Source of the DNA: Archivesica marissinica
Lineage: Eukaryota > Mollusca > Bivalvia > Venerida > Vesicomyidae
Direction of reading: 5' to 3'
Length of the DNA stretch: 64,000 bases
Assembly (NCBI GenBank): GCA_014843695.1
Contig: CM026401.1
Span: 52,723,320-52,787,319, forward strand
Part shown: in pieces, positions 50,001 through 59,406 of the stretch
How the letters are laid out: each line of letters opens with the position of its first letter
How positions within the stretch are numbered: the stretch's first letter is position 1
The notes under the pieces: generated by a model
What the model saw: the letters and a program-made list of their open reading frames with translations, nothing else
The model's database searches: none
What the model was told of the DNA's origin: nothing
Position numbers and translations under genes: made by a program

Positions 50001-50004
50001 CTAA
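25933..50004 (+). CDS. sacsin-like co-chaperone gene (7 exons located, 5' end missing)
   Basis: Join of 25933-26045, 27493-27606, 31234-31381, 33166-34803, 36415-47693, 48526-48622 and 49796-50004. All borders are GT/AG and phases agree (1 before the first, then 0, 0, 1, 1, 0, 1), giving 4531 residues; human sacsin is about 4.6 kDa-thousand residues long, i.e. nearly the same length. Three sacsin repeats each carry a GHKL N-box (NADDA, near residues 42, 1417 and 2475) and a glycine box (GRFGLGF 111, GKFGLGF about 1488, GRYGVGF about 2544). A J domain follows (about 4250-4315, HPD near 4285), then a HEPN domain (about 4390-4525). Known sacsin is a cytoplasmic Hsp70 co-chaperone linked to mitochondria and intermediate filaments. 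The start codon and any UBL domain lie upstream and were not found. Orthologue versus lineage-specific paralogue cannot be decided. Confidence 0.93.
26145..27115. repeat. 42-bp GC-rich minisatellite in intron 1 (~23 copies)
   Basis: Unit GAGCTCGAGGGACGGCCGTG then GAATGGGAAACCG and a variable CCCGTATA/ACCGTTTA segment. It is strikingly GC-rich for this locus. Since 42 is a multiple of three it is open in several frames on both strands; the plus frame 26126-26929 reads a 14-residue repeat (RPWNGKPTRLELEG). It lies wholly between two correctly spliced sacsin exons, so it is interpreted as intronic. Confidence 0.95.
27116..27492. other. intron 1 remainder
   Basis: AT-rich intron sequence with a short ATAATA run at 27143-27166. 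It ends in the acceptor AATGCAG before exon 2. Nothing else was recognised. Confidence 0.5.
27493..27606 (+). CDS. sacsin-like gene, exon 2 (N-box of repeat 1)
   Basis: Thirty-eight codons starting ELVQNADDAEATVMKILYEG, the GHKL N-box and following strand of the first sacsin repeat, then a charged segment ending KFLR before donor GTATGTAATG. Phase 0 at both ends joins exon 1 (QIIK) and exon 3 (APALVFYND). The Asn and Asp of the N-box are intact. Confidence 0.9.
27690..27930 (-). mobile_element. SINE family A2, minus strand (intron 2)
   Basis: Tail CGTCGCTACCGGTTGCCC, body ACTTCCATAAGAAACTGC, reversed box B GGGCTCGAACCCGTGACC and reversed head GTGGTATGCAAGTCAGCGAC. It starts about 85 bp after the exon 2 donor. 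Confidence 0.83.
27937..28058. repeat. 61-bp direct duplication
   Basis: TTACCATTCGCAGTTCTTTA through GATTGTGACGAA occurs twice in tandem with one base change. Confidence 0.92.
28066..28190. repeat. 18-bp minisatellite (~7 copies)
   Basis: Unit TCTAGCTTATTTAATTCT with G/T and C/T changes. Confidence 0.93.
28191..28553. other. intron 2 sequence, nothing recognised
   Basis: Non-tandem intron sequence, somewhat GC-richer near 28240-28460. No exon-like frame was found that fits the neighbouring phases. Confidence 0.4.
28554..28869. mobile_element. hAT-like MITE
   Basis: The left end CAGGCACGTAGCAGCC and the right end GGAGGC...GGCTACGCCCCTG (reverse: CAGGGGCGTAGCC) fit the CAGxGGCGTAGC type of hAT terminus. 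An internal palindrome GGGTGCATGCCCCCGGACCC is typical of such elements. The flanks share only CATAT, so the 8-bp target duplication is not proven. No transposase coding was seen. Confidence 0.65.
28939..29107. repeat. ~85-bp direct duplication
   Basis: ATTTATGTAAATGACCAATC through TGCAAACACTGTAATC occurs twice, the second with a four-base insert. Confidence 0.88.
29170..30030. repeat. 55-bp minisatellite in intron 2 (~15 copies)
   Basis: Unit TCTATTGACAGCATAGAAGG then TAAGGAGGTAAGGCCAGGAT and TGATCGTTGTATAGA. Several units lack the TCATAGAA or GCATAGAA part. Confidence 0.95.
30035..31045. repeat. 31-bp minisatellite in intron 2 (~32 copies)
   Basis: Unit GTAACCATGTCGGCGGTATC then CATGTTAGTGT. 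The last units change to CATGCCAGAGTGT. The array ends about 190 bp before the exon 3 acceptor. Confidence 0.95.
31234..31381 (+). CDS. sacsin-like gene, exon 3 (glycine box of repeat 1)
   Basis: Acceptor TATATTTCAG, then APALVFYNDATFTADDWRGI and, after KRDDPLKI, the glycine box GRFGLGFKSVFHLT. It ends with one base (G) before donor GTACATT, which pairs with AT at the start of exon 4 to make Asp. This block (YND..F...D..GI, then GRFGLGF) is the second half of the GHKL nucleotide pocket of sacsin repeat 1. Confidence 0.9.
31484..31690 (-). mobile_element. SINE family A, minus strand, head missing (intron 3)
   Basis: Tail CGTCGCTACCGGTTGCCC...GAGTGACG, body AGTCTCCTCTGGTTCTTTTA, ends near TATCTGAAAGACTGTTAATT. 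Confidence 0.82.
31930..32010 (-). mobile_element. tRNA-like sequence (SINE head or tRNA pseudogene)
   Basis: The reverse complement reads TAGCGCAGTCAGTAGAGCG (box A-like), an anticodon-like loop CTTGTAA (TGT if real), and GGTTTCGAGACCCGG (box B-like). The T-stem and anticodon stem carry mismatches, so a functional tRNA is unlikely. Confidence 0.55.
32036..32312 (-). mobile_element. SINE family A, minus strand, near full length (intron 3)
   Basis: Tail CGTCGCTACCGGTTGCCCAT at left, body CAGAGTCTCCTCTGGTTC and AAAGCACCGACACGAG, then reversed box B GGGATCGAACCTACGATCC and reversed box A ACCACTGGACTACATC at right. Confidence 0.87.
32313..33165. other. intron 3 remainder
   Basis: AT-rich intron sequence ending in the acceptor TTTTCTTTTCAG. 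No repeat family was recognised. Confidence 0.5.
33166..34803 (+). CDS. sacsin-like gene, exon 4 (rest of sacsin repeat 1)
   Basis: 546 codons including two split ones (residues 125-671). It starts DYPCIISGEYALFINPHARE, the usual continuation after the glycine box (H.TD.P...SG.....FDPH in the family). It contains a GTMFWFPLR strand and a YQPLP...GLPVHLNAFFALSQ block, which is the sacsin-repeat signature before a R.Q..WP loop. Donor CAGGTATGTACC leaves one base, restored as Gly with the next exon. An internal start at 33141 is in intron sequence and is not used. Confidence 0.93.
34804..36414. other. intron 4
   Basis: A 1.6-kb intron. Apart from the MITE fragment at 36109-36183 no repeat was recognised, and no additional phase-compatible exon is needed, since exon 4 and exon 5 join in phase. 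The open frame that extends exon 5 leftwards to about 36291 is taken as intron because the strong acceptor CTTTCAG at 36408-36414 gives the correct phase. Confidence 0.6.
36109..36183. mobile_element. MITE fragment related to 25450-25583
   Basis: GGCCCTGAGGTTATAAAACT and GTGATCTGATTGGTTGATTC match the left half of the element at 25450. The right half is absent. Confidence 0.78.
36415..47693 (+). CDS. sacsin-like gene, giant exon 5 (repeats 2-3, J domain, HEPN start)
   Basis: An 11.3-kb uninterrupted exon, residues 671-4430. The acceptor at 36412-36414 restores Gly and then EYCLGRLTDEAAVRMIADIL. Repeat 2 starts near nt 38588, with QNADDAGATKLWLLFDER, YNDAKFTEADFKNI and KIGKFGLGFCSVYNITD. Repeat 3 starts near nt 41760, with QNADDAHATEIHF, YNDSAFSNDDLKGI and GRYGVGFNAVYNLTDAPSF. 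Near 46640-46770 a DFVPRKYHKYLDNDYGVIYE block precedes an acidic Asn/Asp linker. The J domain (47151-47340) keeps KWHPDKNP. A Tyr/Asn/Gly linker then leads to RRWQRQAECDIRNARTML, helix 1 of HEPN. Donor CAGGTAATAC ends the exon in phase 0. A giant exon is also a hallmark of vertebrate SACS. Confidence 0.96.
47694..48525. other. intron 5
   Basis: Phase-0 intron inside the HEPN domain. It contains a decayed SINE at 47735-47925 and similar, more eroded text at about 47990-48120 and 48340-48440. It ends CATACTATAG. Confidence 0.7.
47735..47925 (-). mobile_element. decayed tRNA-derived SINE (family E)
   Basis: Left part TCATATGGCGACTCTCCACC resembles segments near 3210 and 61690. The right part GGAATTCGAACCTTTATTG and GACCTTAGTGCCATCGAGGC reads in reverse as box B and box A-like tRNA sequence. 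Confidence 0.55.
48526..48622 (+). CDS. sacsin-like gene, exon 6 (HEPN middle)
   Basis: Acceptor ATACTATAG; 32 codons plus one base. It encodes AAEKSLKAAWYAKDANKV then CRVRTSHSMEHIAS. The (H/Q)xAEKxLKA helix and the SH...LA segment are typical of HEPN domains of the sacsin type. Phase 0 joins CYCAHQ of exon 5 so that the AHQAAEKSLKA helix is continuous; the last base joins exon 7 as Gly. An RxxxxH spacing (R-VRTS-H) is present. Confidence 0.88.
48639..48771. mobile_element. MITE with ~46-bp inverted ends (intron 6)
   Basis: TAAGTTATGAATCACGGGTT...GTATGAACTAC pairs with GTAGTTCATACCCTATGG...ATTCATTACTTA. The interior has GGAGGCCGAAGGCC. Foldback, non-coding. It starts 17 bp after the exon 6 donor. 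Confidence 0.8.
48772..49257. other. intron 6 sequence with a 37-bp duplication
   Basis: Intron sequence. At 48908-48982 TGCCTTTTCTCGCGATGAAC plus CGCTGTCCCTTACCGTC is present twice in tandem. Otherwise nothing was recognised. Confidence 0.6.
49259..49500. repeat. 61-bp minisatellite (4 copies, intron 6)
   Basis: Unit TTCTACGTCAATCAAATTGT then TTCTTATTATATGCATGCTA and ATTGTTATTATTTTTTGGAAG. Confidence 0.94.
49796..50004 (+). CDS. sacsin-like gene, last exon (HEPN end, stop)
   Basis: Acceptor ATTTTACAG, two bases completing Gly, then LGSRLESLARRMAESTGEHT, a YPVSGQQIPAESYS loop, and DVAETVVTVAQEILMEVQ. This matches the final HEPN helices (YP.....P...Y....A...V..A..IL..V). It ends at TAA 50002-50004. 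No AATAAA was seen in the next few hundred bases, so the 3' UTR end is undefined. Confidence 0.9.
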
Positions 50005-50109
50005 AGCATAGTGTACTTAATAATGATGAATCAAACATCGTTCCTTCAGTATTGTTAGAGCCCGAACGAAACGTCCTTTTATACAATCTGGATTTTATTA
50101 GTTATGTAT

Positions 50110-53100
50110 TAACTAGCATTGAAATGTTGTTGTTTAAATCAAACTTGTTAGCACAACCCACATCTGGTATTTGTAAATATTGCAGAGATGTTGTTTAAAT
50201 CAAACTATATGGTGATGGTACAACACAACTTGTTAACACAACCCACATGTGGTATTTGTAAATATGTTGAACATATAGTGCAATGATGTTGCAACGTTGT
50301 CGAATGAGGCATGCTACTCGTTAGTGTTCACAGAACATGGGCGACCCACGTTGTCGAATGAGGCATGCTACTCGTTAGTGTTCACAGAACATGGGCGACC
50401 CCACTTATGTTATTTGTAAATATGTTGAAATAGCATTGCAATAATGATCAATGTAGCATTGCCGAATGAGCCACGCGACTCGCTCATGTTTGCATCACAT
50501 GGCGTACCCCACTTTAGTTATTTGTAAACATGTTGAACACATGGTGAACCCCACTTTTGGTGTTTTTGCAGCAAAAGGCGAAACCCACTTTTGGTGTTTT
50601 TGCAGCACAAGGCGAAACACACTTTTATGATTAATTTTGTAAATATGTTGGACACATGGCGAAACCTACTTTTGTTATTTGTAAATATGTTGAACACATG
50701 GCGAAACCTACTTTTGTTATTTGTAAATATGTTGAAATCATGGCGAAACCCACTTTTGTTATTTGTAAATATATTGAACACATGGCGAAACCAACTTTTG
50801 TTATTTGTAAATAGGTTGAACACATGGCGAAACCTACTTTTGTTATTTGTAAATATGTTGAAATCATGGCGAAACCCACTTTTGTTATTTGTAAATATGT
50901 TGGACACATGGCGAACCCCAATTTTGTTATTTGTAAATATGTTGGACACATGGCGAAATCCACTTTTGTTATTTGTAAATATGTTGGACACATGGCAAAA
51001 CCCACTTTTGTTATTTGTAAATATGTTGGACACATGGCGAAACCCACATTTGGTATTTGTAAATATGTTGAACAAATAGTGCAATGATGTTGCAACGTTG
51101 TCGAATGAGGCATGCTACTCGTTAGTGTTCACAGAACATGGGCGACCCCAGTTATGTTATTTGTAAATATGTTGAAATAGCATTGCAATAATGATCAATG
51201 TAGCATTGCCGAATGAGCCACGCGACTCGCTCATGTTTGTATCACATGGCGTACCCCACTTTTGTTATTTGTAAACATGTTGAACACATGGCGAACCCCA
51301 CTTTTGGTGTTTTTGCAGCACAAGGCTAAACCCACTTTTATGATTTGTAAATATGTTGGACACATGGCGAACCCCAATTTTGTTATTTGTAAATATGTTG
51401 AAATAGCATTACATATATGAGGTATCTTTGGAAAATGAGCCATGCGACTCGATTGTGTTTGCAGCACATTATAGCATTGTAATGATGATCTAGCTTTGGT
51501 GAATGGGCCAAGCGTCTCGCTTGTTTTTTGCAGCACATGGCGAAACCTACTTTTGTTATTTGTAAATATATTGAACACATGGCGAAACCCACATATGTTA
51601 TTTGTAAATATGTTGGACACATGACGAAACCCACATATGTTATTTGTAAATATGTTGGACACATGGCGAAACCCACATATGTTATTTGTAAATATGTTGG
51701 ACGCATGGCGAAACCCACTTTTATTATTTGTAAATCTGTTAAAATAACATTGGAATGTTGATTTAACTTGGCAAAAGGCCATGCGACACGCTAATGTTTG
51801 CAGCACATGGCGAACCTCACTTTTGTTATTTGTAAATATGTTGAAATAGCATTACATATATGATGTAACTTGGCAAATAAGCCACGCGACTCGATTGTGT
51901 TTGCAGCACATTGCGACACCCACTTTTGTTATTTGTAAATAGGTTGAACACATGGCGAACCCCACTTTTGTTATTTGTAAATATGATAACAAAATTATTG
52001 CTAGTATTATTGATAGTGTAACTTTGGATATTTGCAGTGAGAATTATCTTTTTGAATCATTCATAGGTTTATTCATTCATGTATGGCACAATCCACATTT
52101 GGTATTTGTAAATATGTTGAACAAGTATTGCAATGATGTTGCTTAAATCAAACTATATGGTTATGGAGCAACACAACTTGTTAACAAAACCCACAGTTGG
52201 TATTTGTAAATATGTTGAACAAATATTGCAATGATGTTGTGTAAATCAAACTTGTTAACACAACCCACATTTGGTATTTGTAAATATGTTTAACAAATAT
52301 TGCAATGATGTTGTGTAAATCAAACTTGTTAACACAACCCACATTTGGTATTTGTAAATATGTTTAGCAAATATTGCAGTGATGTTGTGTAAATCAAACT
52401 TGTTAACACAATCCACATTTGGTATTTGTAAATATGTTTAACAAATATTGCAATGATGTTGTTTAAATCAAACTATATGGTAAGGGAGCAACACAACTTG
52501 TTAACACAACCCACATTTGGTATTTGTAAATATGTTTAACAAATATTGCAATGATGTTGTTTAAATCAAACTATATGGTAAGGGAGCAACACAACTTGTT
52601 AACACAACCCACATTTGGTATTTGTAAATATGTTGAACAAATATTGCAGTGATGTTGTTTAAATCAAACACTATGGTGATGGTGCACACACAACTTGTTA
52701 ACACAACCCACATTTGGTATTTGTAAATATGTTGAACAAATATTGCAATGATGTTGTGTAAATCAAACTTGTTAACACAATCCACAGTTGGTATTTGTAA
52801 ATATGTTTAACAAATATTGCAATGATGTTGTGTAAATCAAACTTGTTAACACAACCCACATTTGGTATTTGTAAATATGTTGAACAAATATTGCAATGAT
52901 GTTGTTTAAATCAAACTTGTTAACACAACCCACATTTGGTATTTGTAAATATGTTTAACAAATATTGCAATGATGTTGTGTAAATCAAACTTGTTAACAC
53001 AATCCACAGTTGATATTTGTAAATATGTTTAACAAATATTGCAATGATATTGTGTAAATCAAACTTGTTAACACAATCCACATTTGGTATTTGTAAATAT

Positions 53101-55165
53101 GTTTAACAAATATTGCAGTGATGTTGTGTAAATCAAACTTGTTAACACAACCCACATTTGGTATGTGTAAATATGTTGAACAAATATTGCAGTGATGTTG
53201 TTTAAATCAAACTATATGGTGATGGTGCAACACAACTTGTTAACACAACCCACATTTGGTATTTGTAAATATGTTGAACAAATATTGCAATGATGTTGCA
53301 ACGTTGTCGAATGAGGCATGCTACTCGTTAGTGTTCACAGAACATGGGCGACCCCACTTATGTTATTTGCAAATATGTTGAAATAGAATTGCAATAATGA
53401 TCAATGTAGCATTGCCGAATGAGCCACTCGACTCGCTCATGTTTGCATCACATGGCGTACCCCACTTTTGTTATTTGTAAACATGTTGAACACATGGCGA
53501 ACCCCAATTTTGGTGTTTTTGCAGCACAAGGCGAAACCCACTTTTATGATTTGTAAATATGTTGGACACATGGCGAAACCTACTTTTGTTATTTGTAAAT
53601 ATGTTGGACACATGGCGAAGCCTACTTTTATTATTTGTAAATATGTTGAATACATGGCGAAACCTACTTTTGTTATTTGTAAATATGTTGAAAACATGGC
53701 GAAAGCCACTTTTGTTATTTGTAAATATATTGAACACATGGCGAAACCCACTTTTGTTATTTGTAAATATGTTGGACACATGGCGAACCCCACTTTTGTT
53801 ATTTGTAAATATGTTGAAATAGCATTACATATATGAGGTATCTTTGGCAAATGAGCCATGCGACTCGATTGTGTTTGCAGCACATTGCGACACCCACTTT
53901 TGTTATTTGTAAATATGTTAAAATAGCATTGTAATGATGATCTAGTTTTGGTGAATGAGACACGCGTCTCGCTTGTTTTTTGCAGCACATGGCGGAACCT
54001 ACTTTTGTTATTTGTAAATATATTGAACACATGGCGAAACCCACATATGTTATTTGTAAATATGTTGGACACATGGCGAAACCCACTTTTATTATTTGTA
54101 AATCTGTTAAAATAACATTGGAATGTTGATTTAACTTGGCAAAAGGGCCACGCGACACGCTAATGTTTGCAGCACATGGCGAACCCCACTTTTGTTATTT
54201 GTAAATATGTTGAAATAGCATTACATATATGATGTAACTTGGCAAATAAGCCACGCGACTCGATTGTGTTTGCAGCACAGTGCGAACCCCACTTTTGTTA
54301 TTTGTAAATATGATGAAAAAAGTATTGCTAGTATTATTCATAGTGTAACTGGATATTTCAGTGAGAATTATCTTTTTGAATCATTCATAGTTTTATTCAT
54401 TCATGTATGGCACAATCCACATTTGGTATTTGTAAATATGTTGCAGTGGTGTTGTTTAAATCAAACTATATGGTAAGGGAGCGACACAACTTGTTATCAC
54501 AACCCACATTTGGTATTTGTAAATATGTTGAACAAGTATTGCAGTGGTGTTGTTTAAATCAAACTATATGGTGATGGTGCAACACAACTTGTTAACACAA
54601 CCCACATTTGGTATTTGTAAATATGTTGAACAAATATTGCAATGATGTTGTGTAAATCAAACTTGTTAACACAATCAACATTTGGTATTTGTAAATATGT
54701 TTAACAAATATTGCAATGATGTTGTGTAAATCAAACTTGTTAACACAACCCACATTTGGTATTTGTAAATATGTTTAAAAAATATTGCAATGATGTTGTG
54801 TAAATCAAACTTGTTAACACAATCCACATTTGGTATTTGTAAATATGTTTAACAAATATTGCAATGATGTTGTGTAAATCAAACTTGTTAACACAACCCA
54901 CATTTGGTATTTGTAAATATGTTTAAAAAATATTGCAATGATGTTGTGTAAATCAAACTTGTTAACACAACCCACATTTGGTATTTGTAAATATGTTTAA
55001 CAAATATTGCAATGATGTTGTTTAAATCAAACTATATGGTAAGGGAGCAACACAACTTGTTAACACAACCAACATTTGGTATTTGTAAATATGTTTAAAC
55101 AAATATTGCAATGATGTTGTTTAAATCAAACGCTGTGATGATGGTGCAACACAACTTGTTAGTAA
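50110..55165. repeat. ~5-kb composite tandem repeat region with one shared core
   Basis: Three unit types alternate: about 42 bp (GGCGAAACCCACTTTTG + TTATTTGTAAATATGTTG), about 73 bp (ACACAACCCACATTTGG + TATTTGTAAATATGTT + AACAAATATTGCAATGATG + TTGTGTAAATCAAACTTG), and a longer type carrying GCCACGCGACTCGCTCATG or GAATGAGGCATGCTACTCG. All contain the core CCCAC-W-TTTG-K-TATTTGTAAATATGTT. Large blocks are duplicated: the GTTGCAACGTTGTCGAATGA segment recurs at about 50290, 51080 and 53295. Long periodic frames on both strands are not genes. Confidence 0.95.
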
Positions 55166-55935
55166 AGTGTGACAATAGTGTGAACGTTCCAATATATGTC
55201 AAACTTAACGTCACTAATAAACGTTAGTTCTGGACATAACAGTATCCAACCAATGCGCCCACTTGAATAAACGCATCACATATTATGTATTGGCTATGTT
55301 TAGTTCTAGTAGATTGGATTACTCTGTGTTTTATTGTACAGTAGGAAATTGAAGCCATGTCTGTATTATTTGTTACATTTTGTTCTAGACTCATCTATAT
55401 AAGTGTCCTATTTATTACCTTTGATATGAGATATGTTCTGCTGGTTTACTTATATTACATCTAAATTATATGTAATAGCATGTATCATACGTATATTATA
55501 ATCATGTTGTTATACCCCACGTGACTACCCCATGCAATATTTGCCATATCGGAGCGGGCGACATTTTTCATTGTCTCATGGCATTGTCTCATGGCTGAAT
55601 CCTCATTCGGAACACAATGTTCACGCTACTCGGAATGTACCGTTTAATTTCAATGTGATTTTAGTTGTTATGTCGTCATCTTGTTTTCATGTAGTCTCGA
55701 ATAATGTTTTGTTAAAAGATTGGTCGGTAAAACAGAAAAATGTAACATAAAGCCAGAATAGCTGATTGTTCGGTATAACAAAATAAATATTACATCTCTG
55801 TGAGTGTGACAGTGGATATTGTCAACCCGAGAAAAAATAATGTCGACCTCAGCGAATATTGCATGTTATTACATATAATTTTCTACAGCATAATATAAAA
55901 AATATTTAAAACAAATTCATTTGTGTGGATATATC
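55166..55935. other. no gene recognised
   Basis: Unique AT-rich intergenic sequence. A 72-codon frame at 55532-55750 has no recognisable motif. Confidence 0.4.
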
Positions 55936-55937
55936 TA

Positions 55938-56081
55938 CAGTCTACATCTGTTATGCAAAATACTTCGACATAACCGAAGTTTTACATAACAAAATTCGAT
56001 ATAAACAGATCCAGTTATATGTAAAATGATAGCGTCTGAAACGGGACTTTGAGCCGAATTCGACATAACGGATTTAGACTG
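55938..56081. mobile_element. pogo/Tigger-like MITE, copy 2
   Basis: 144 bp with CAGTCTACATCTGTTATG at left and CATAACGGATTTAGACTG at right. Both outer ends are flanked by TA (55936-55937 and 56082-56083), as expected for this group. The interior CCAGTTATATGTAAAATGAT is the reverse complement of the copy at 2782-2972. Confidence 0.88.
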
Positions 56082-56139
56082 TAGATTGTTTAAGAGTCAT
56101 ATTCATATCACAATTTCTAAGCAACTTACACTCATGCTC

Positions 56140-57415
56140 CTGCATTCGTTACAAAACAAGTAGATTAATTACCCAATATTACAAAACACGTATATCAATT
56201 ACCCAATATTACAAAACAAGTAGATTAATTACCCAAGAATATAAAACAAGTAGATCAATTATCCAATATTACAAAACACGTAGATCAATTGCCCAAGATT
56301 ACAAAACAAGTAGATCAATTACCCAAGATTACAAAACAAGTAGATCAATTACACAAGATTACAAAACAGTCAAGTAGATCAATTACCCAAGATTACAAAA
56401 CAAGTAGATCAATTACCCAAGATTGCAAGAGTCAAGTAGATCAATTACCCAAAATTACAAAACACATAGATTAATTACCCAAGATTACAAAACACGTAGA
56501 TCAATTACCCAAAATTACAAAACAAGTAGATCAATTATCCAATATTACAAAACACGTAGATCAATTACACAAAATTACAAAACAAGTAGATCAATTATCC
56601 AATATTACAAAACAAGTAGATCAATTACCCAAAATTACAAAACAAGTAGATCAATTACCCAAAATTGCAAAACAAGTAGATCAATTGCCCAATATTACAA
56701 AACACGTAGATCAATTACACAAAATTACAAAACAAGTAGATCAATTATCCAATATTACAAAACACGTAGATCAATTGCCCAAGATTACAAAACACGTTGA
56801 TCAATTACCCAATATTACAAAACACGTAGATCAATTACACAAAATTACAAAACAAGTAGATCAATTATCCAATATTACAAAACACGTAGATCAATTGCCC
56901 AATATTACAAAACAAGTAGATCAATTACACAATATTACAAAACACGTAGATCAATTACACAAAATTACAAAACAAGTAGATCAATTACACAATATTACAA
57001 AACAGTCAAGTAGATCAATTACCCAAGATTACAAAAAAAGTAGATCAATTACACAATATTGCAAAACACGTAGATCAATTACACAAGATTACAAAACAAC
57101 TAGATCAATTACACAAGATTACAAAACAAGTAGATCAATTACACAATATTGCACAACACGTAGATCAATTACACAATATTACAAAACAGTCAAGTAGATC
57201 AATTACCCAAGATTACAAAAAAAGTAGATCAATTACACAATATTGCAAAACAAGTAGATCAATTACACAATATTGCAAAACACGTAGATCAATTACACAA
57301 GATTACAAAACAACTAGATCAATTACACAAGATTACAAAACAAGTAGATCAATTACACAATACTGCACAACACGTAGATCAATTACACAAGATTACAAAA
57401 CTGTCAACTATATCA
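56140..57415. repeat. 30-bp satellite array (~42 copies)
   Basis: Unit ATTACAAAACAAGTAGATCA then ATTACCCAAG, with AAGTAG/CACGTAG and CCC/CAC variants and occasional four-base CAGT insertions. Periodic plus-strand frames are not genes. Confidence 0.96.
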
Positions 57416-57579
57416 ATTACCCATGGAATAATATTATATTAACTGTTGTAACATACGCGGGACAGTATTACACAATTATGCACTTTCAATCAGAGCAATA
57501 TGTTATTCTATGGACCCAGCAGGGTTGAGATATACCATTATATACCATTGCAAATTCATTCATTCACAAACATTATTGT

Positions 57580-58795
57580 ATATTTAACATTGAAATTACA
57601 TAAATGTGTAATTATGAAATACATAAATATGTAACATTGAAATACATAAATATGTAACATTGAAAACACATAATATTTAACCTTGAAATTACATAAATAT
57701 GTAACAATGAAAATCATTAATGTGTAACATTGAACTACATAAATATGTAACATTGAAATTACATAAATATGTAACATTGAAATACAGTAATGTGTGTAAT
57801 ATTGAAATTACATAAATGTGTAACATTGAACTACATAAATATGTAACATTGAAATTACATAAATATGTAACATTGAAATTACATAAATGTGTAACATTGA
57901 ACTTACATAAATATGTAACATTGAAATTACATAAATATGTAACATTGAAATATAAATATGTAACATTGAAATTACATAAATGTGTAACATTGAACTTACA
58001 TAAATATGTAACATTGAAATACAGTAATGTGTGTAACATTGAAATTACATAAATATGTAGCATTGAAATTACATAAATGTGTAACATTGAACTTACATAA
58101 ATATGTAACATTGAAATTACATAAATGTGTAACATTGAAATTACATAAATATGTAACATTGAAATACATAAATGTGTAACATTGAAATACATAAATGTGT
58201 AACATTGAAATACAGTAATGTGTGTAACATTGAAATTACATAAATATGTAACATTGAAATTACATAAATGTGTAACATTGAACTTACATAAATATGTAAC
58301 ATTGAAATTACATAAATGTGTAACATTGAAATTACATAAATATGTAACATTGAAATTACATAAATATGTAACATTGAACTACATAAATATGTAACATTGA
58401 AATTACATAAATATGTAACATTGAAATACAGTAATGTGTGTAACATTGAAATTACATAAATATGTAGCATTGAAATTACATAAATGTGTAACATGGAACT
58501 TACATAAATATGTAACATTGAAATTACATAAATGTGTAACATTGAAATTACATAAATATGTATCATTGAAATACAGTAATGTGTGTAACATTGAAATTAC
58601 ATAAATATGTAACATTGAAATTACATAATGTGTAACATTGAAATACATAAATATGTAACATTGAAATTACATAAATAATGTAACATTGAAATTACATAAA
58701 TATGTAACATTGAAATTACATATTGTGTAACATTGACATACATAAATATGTAACATTGAATTACTACATAAATGTGGAACAGTGAAATACATAAA
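57580..58795. repeat. 24-bp satellite array (~50 copies)
   Basis: Unit GAAATTACATAAATATGTAA plus CATT, with TATGTAA/TGTGTAA variants and a rarer ACAGTAATGTGTG unit (57785, 58022, 58212, 58430, 58572). The unit is eight codons long, which explains long minus-strand frames. Confidence 0.96.
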
Positions 58796-58811
58796 TCTGT
58801 CTTTTACTATA

Positions 58812-59046
58812 ATCTTTATTTATTAATAATGACTGCGAAACAAGCTTTAACAACTTAACATATTAATCACTCTCGTTGGCACGCATGAAAGCGTAATCAA
58901 CCGTGTTGGAGACAGCCCGAGAAAGCCCACCTGTCCGATCTGGCGACCACCGTACAATCTCACATGCTTCACAGTTCGAGGATCGAACCCGAGTTGCATT
59001 GGTGAGAAGCGTCCGTGCTAACCTTTGCACTAATCGGACAGCCAAG
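58812..59046 (-). mobile_element. SINE family B, minus strand
   Basis: Tail ATCACTCTCGTTGGCACGCA at left, body GATCTGGCGACCACCGTACA, reversed box B GAGGATCGAACCCGAGTTGC and reversed box A GCACTAATCGGACAGCC. Part of the body (the CGGTTTCC region) is deleted. Confidence 0.85.
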
Positions 59047-59167
59047 TGTCTCATTATTGAGTGGCAATGTCTCAATATGTCTTTATTATATTCAATGTTT
59101 AATTGATGCAACGTAAATGAATCATAACATCTACCAATGTAATATGCATATTAATATGTGGCATTGT

Positions 59168-59400
59168 GGAAGTCGTGATAGCGCAGTGGATGCACGTTCG
59201 CTTCAGGTGCGAAAGGTCCGGAGTTCCAGCCCCACTGGAGCCGTTACGATTGTGCCCTTAGGCAAGGCATTTAAATTCCACATTGCCTCTTCTCTCTCCT
59301 TCATGGCGATGGATTCCATCAGGAATGAGGTCTCGAGAGTGATTAATATAAGTTGAAAGAACTTCTTTCGCAATCGAGCTAAAATAAATTTGTATAAACT
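59168..59400 (+). mobile_element. SINE family C, plus strand
   Basis: Head GGAAGTCGTGATAGCGCAGT with the anticodon-like loop TTCAGGT in a TTCGC/GCGAA stem. It has a full body and the common tail GAGAGTGATTAATATAAG...CGCAATCGAGCTAAAATA. Confidence 0.9.
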
Positions 59401-59406
59401 AATATG

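Noticed and set aside
50518..54476. Multiple frames of 60-211 codons on both strands
   Set aside because: Artefacts of 42-bp and related units; different frames encode unrelated repeats equally well.
50110..55165. CRISPR-like repeat/spacer structure
   Set aside because: The sequences between cores are a few homologous variants, not unique spacers, and the locus is eukaryotic.
57556..58648. Minus-strand frames rich in HIYV/CNFNVT
   Set aside because: A 24-bp repeat is eight codons long and stays open by arithmetic.
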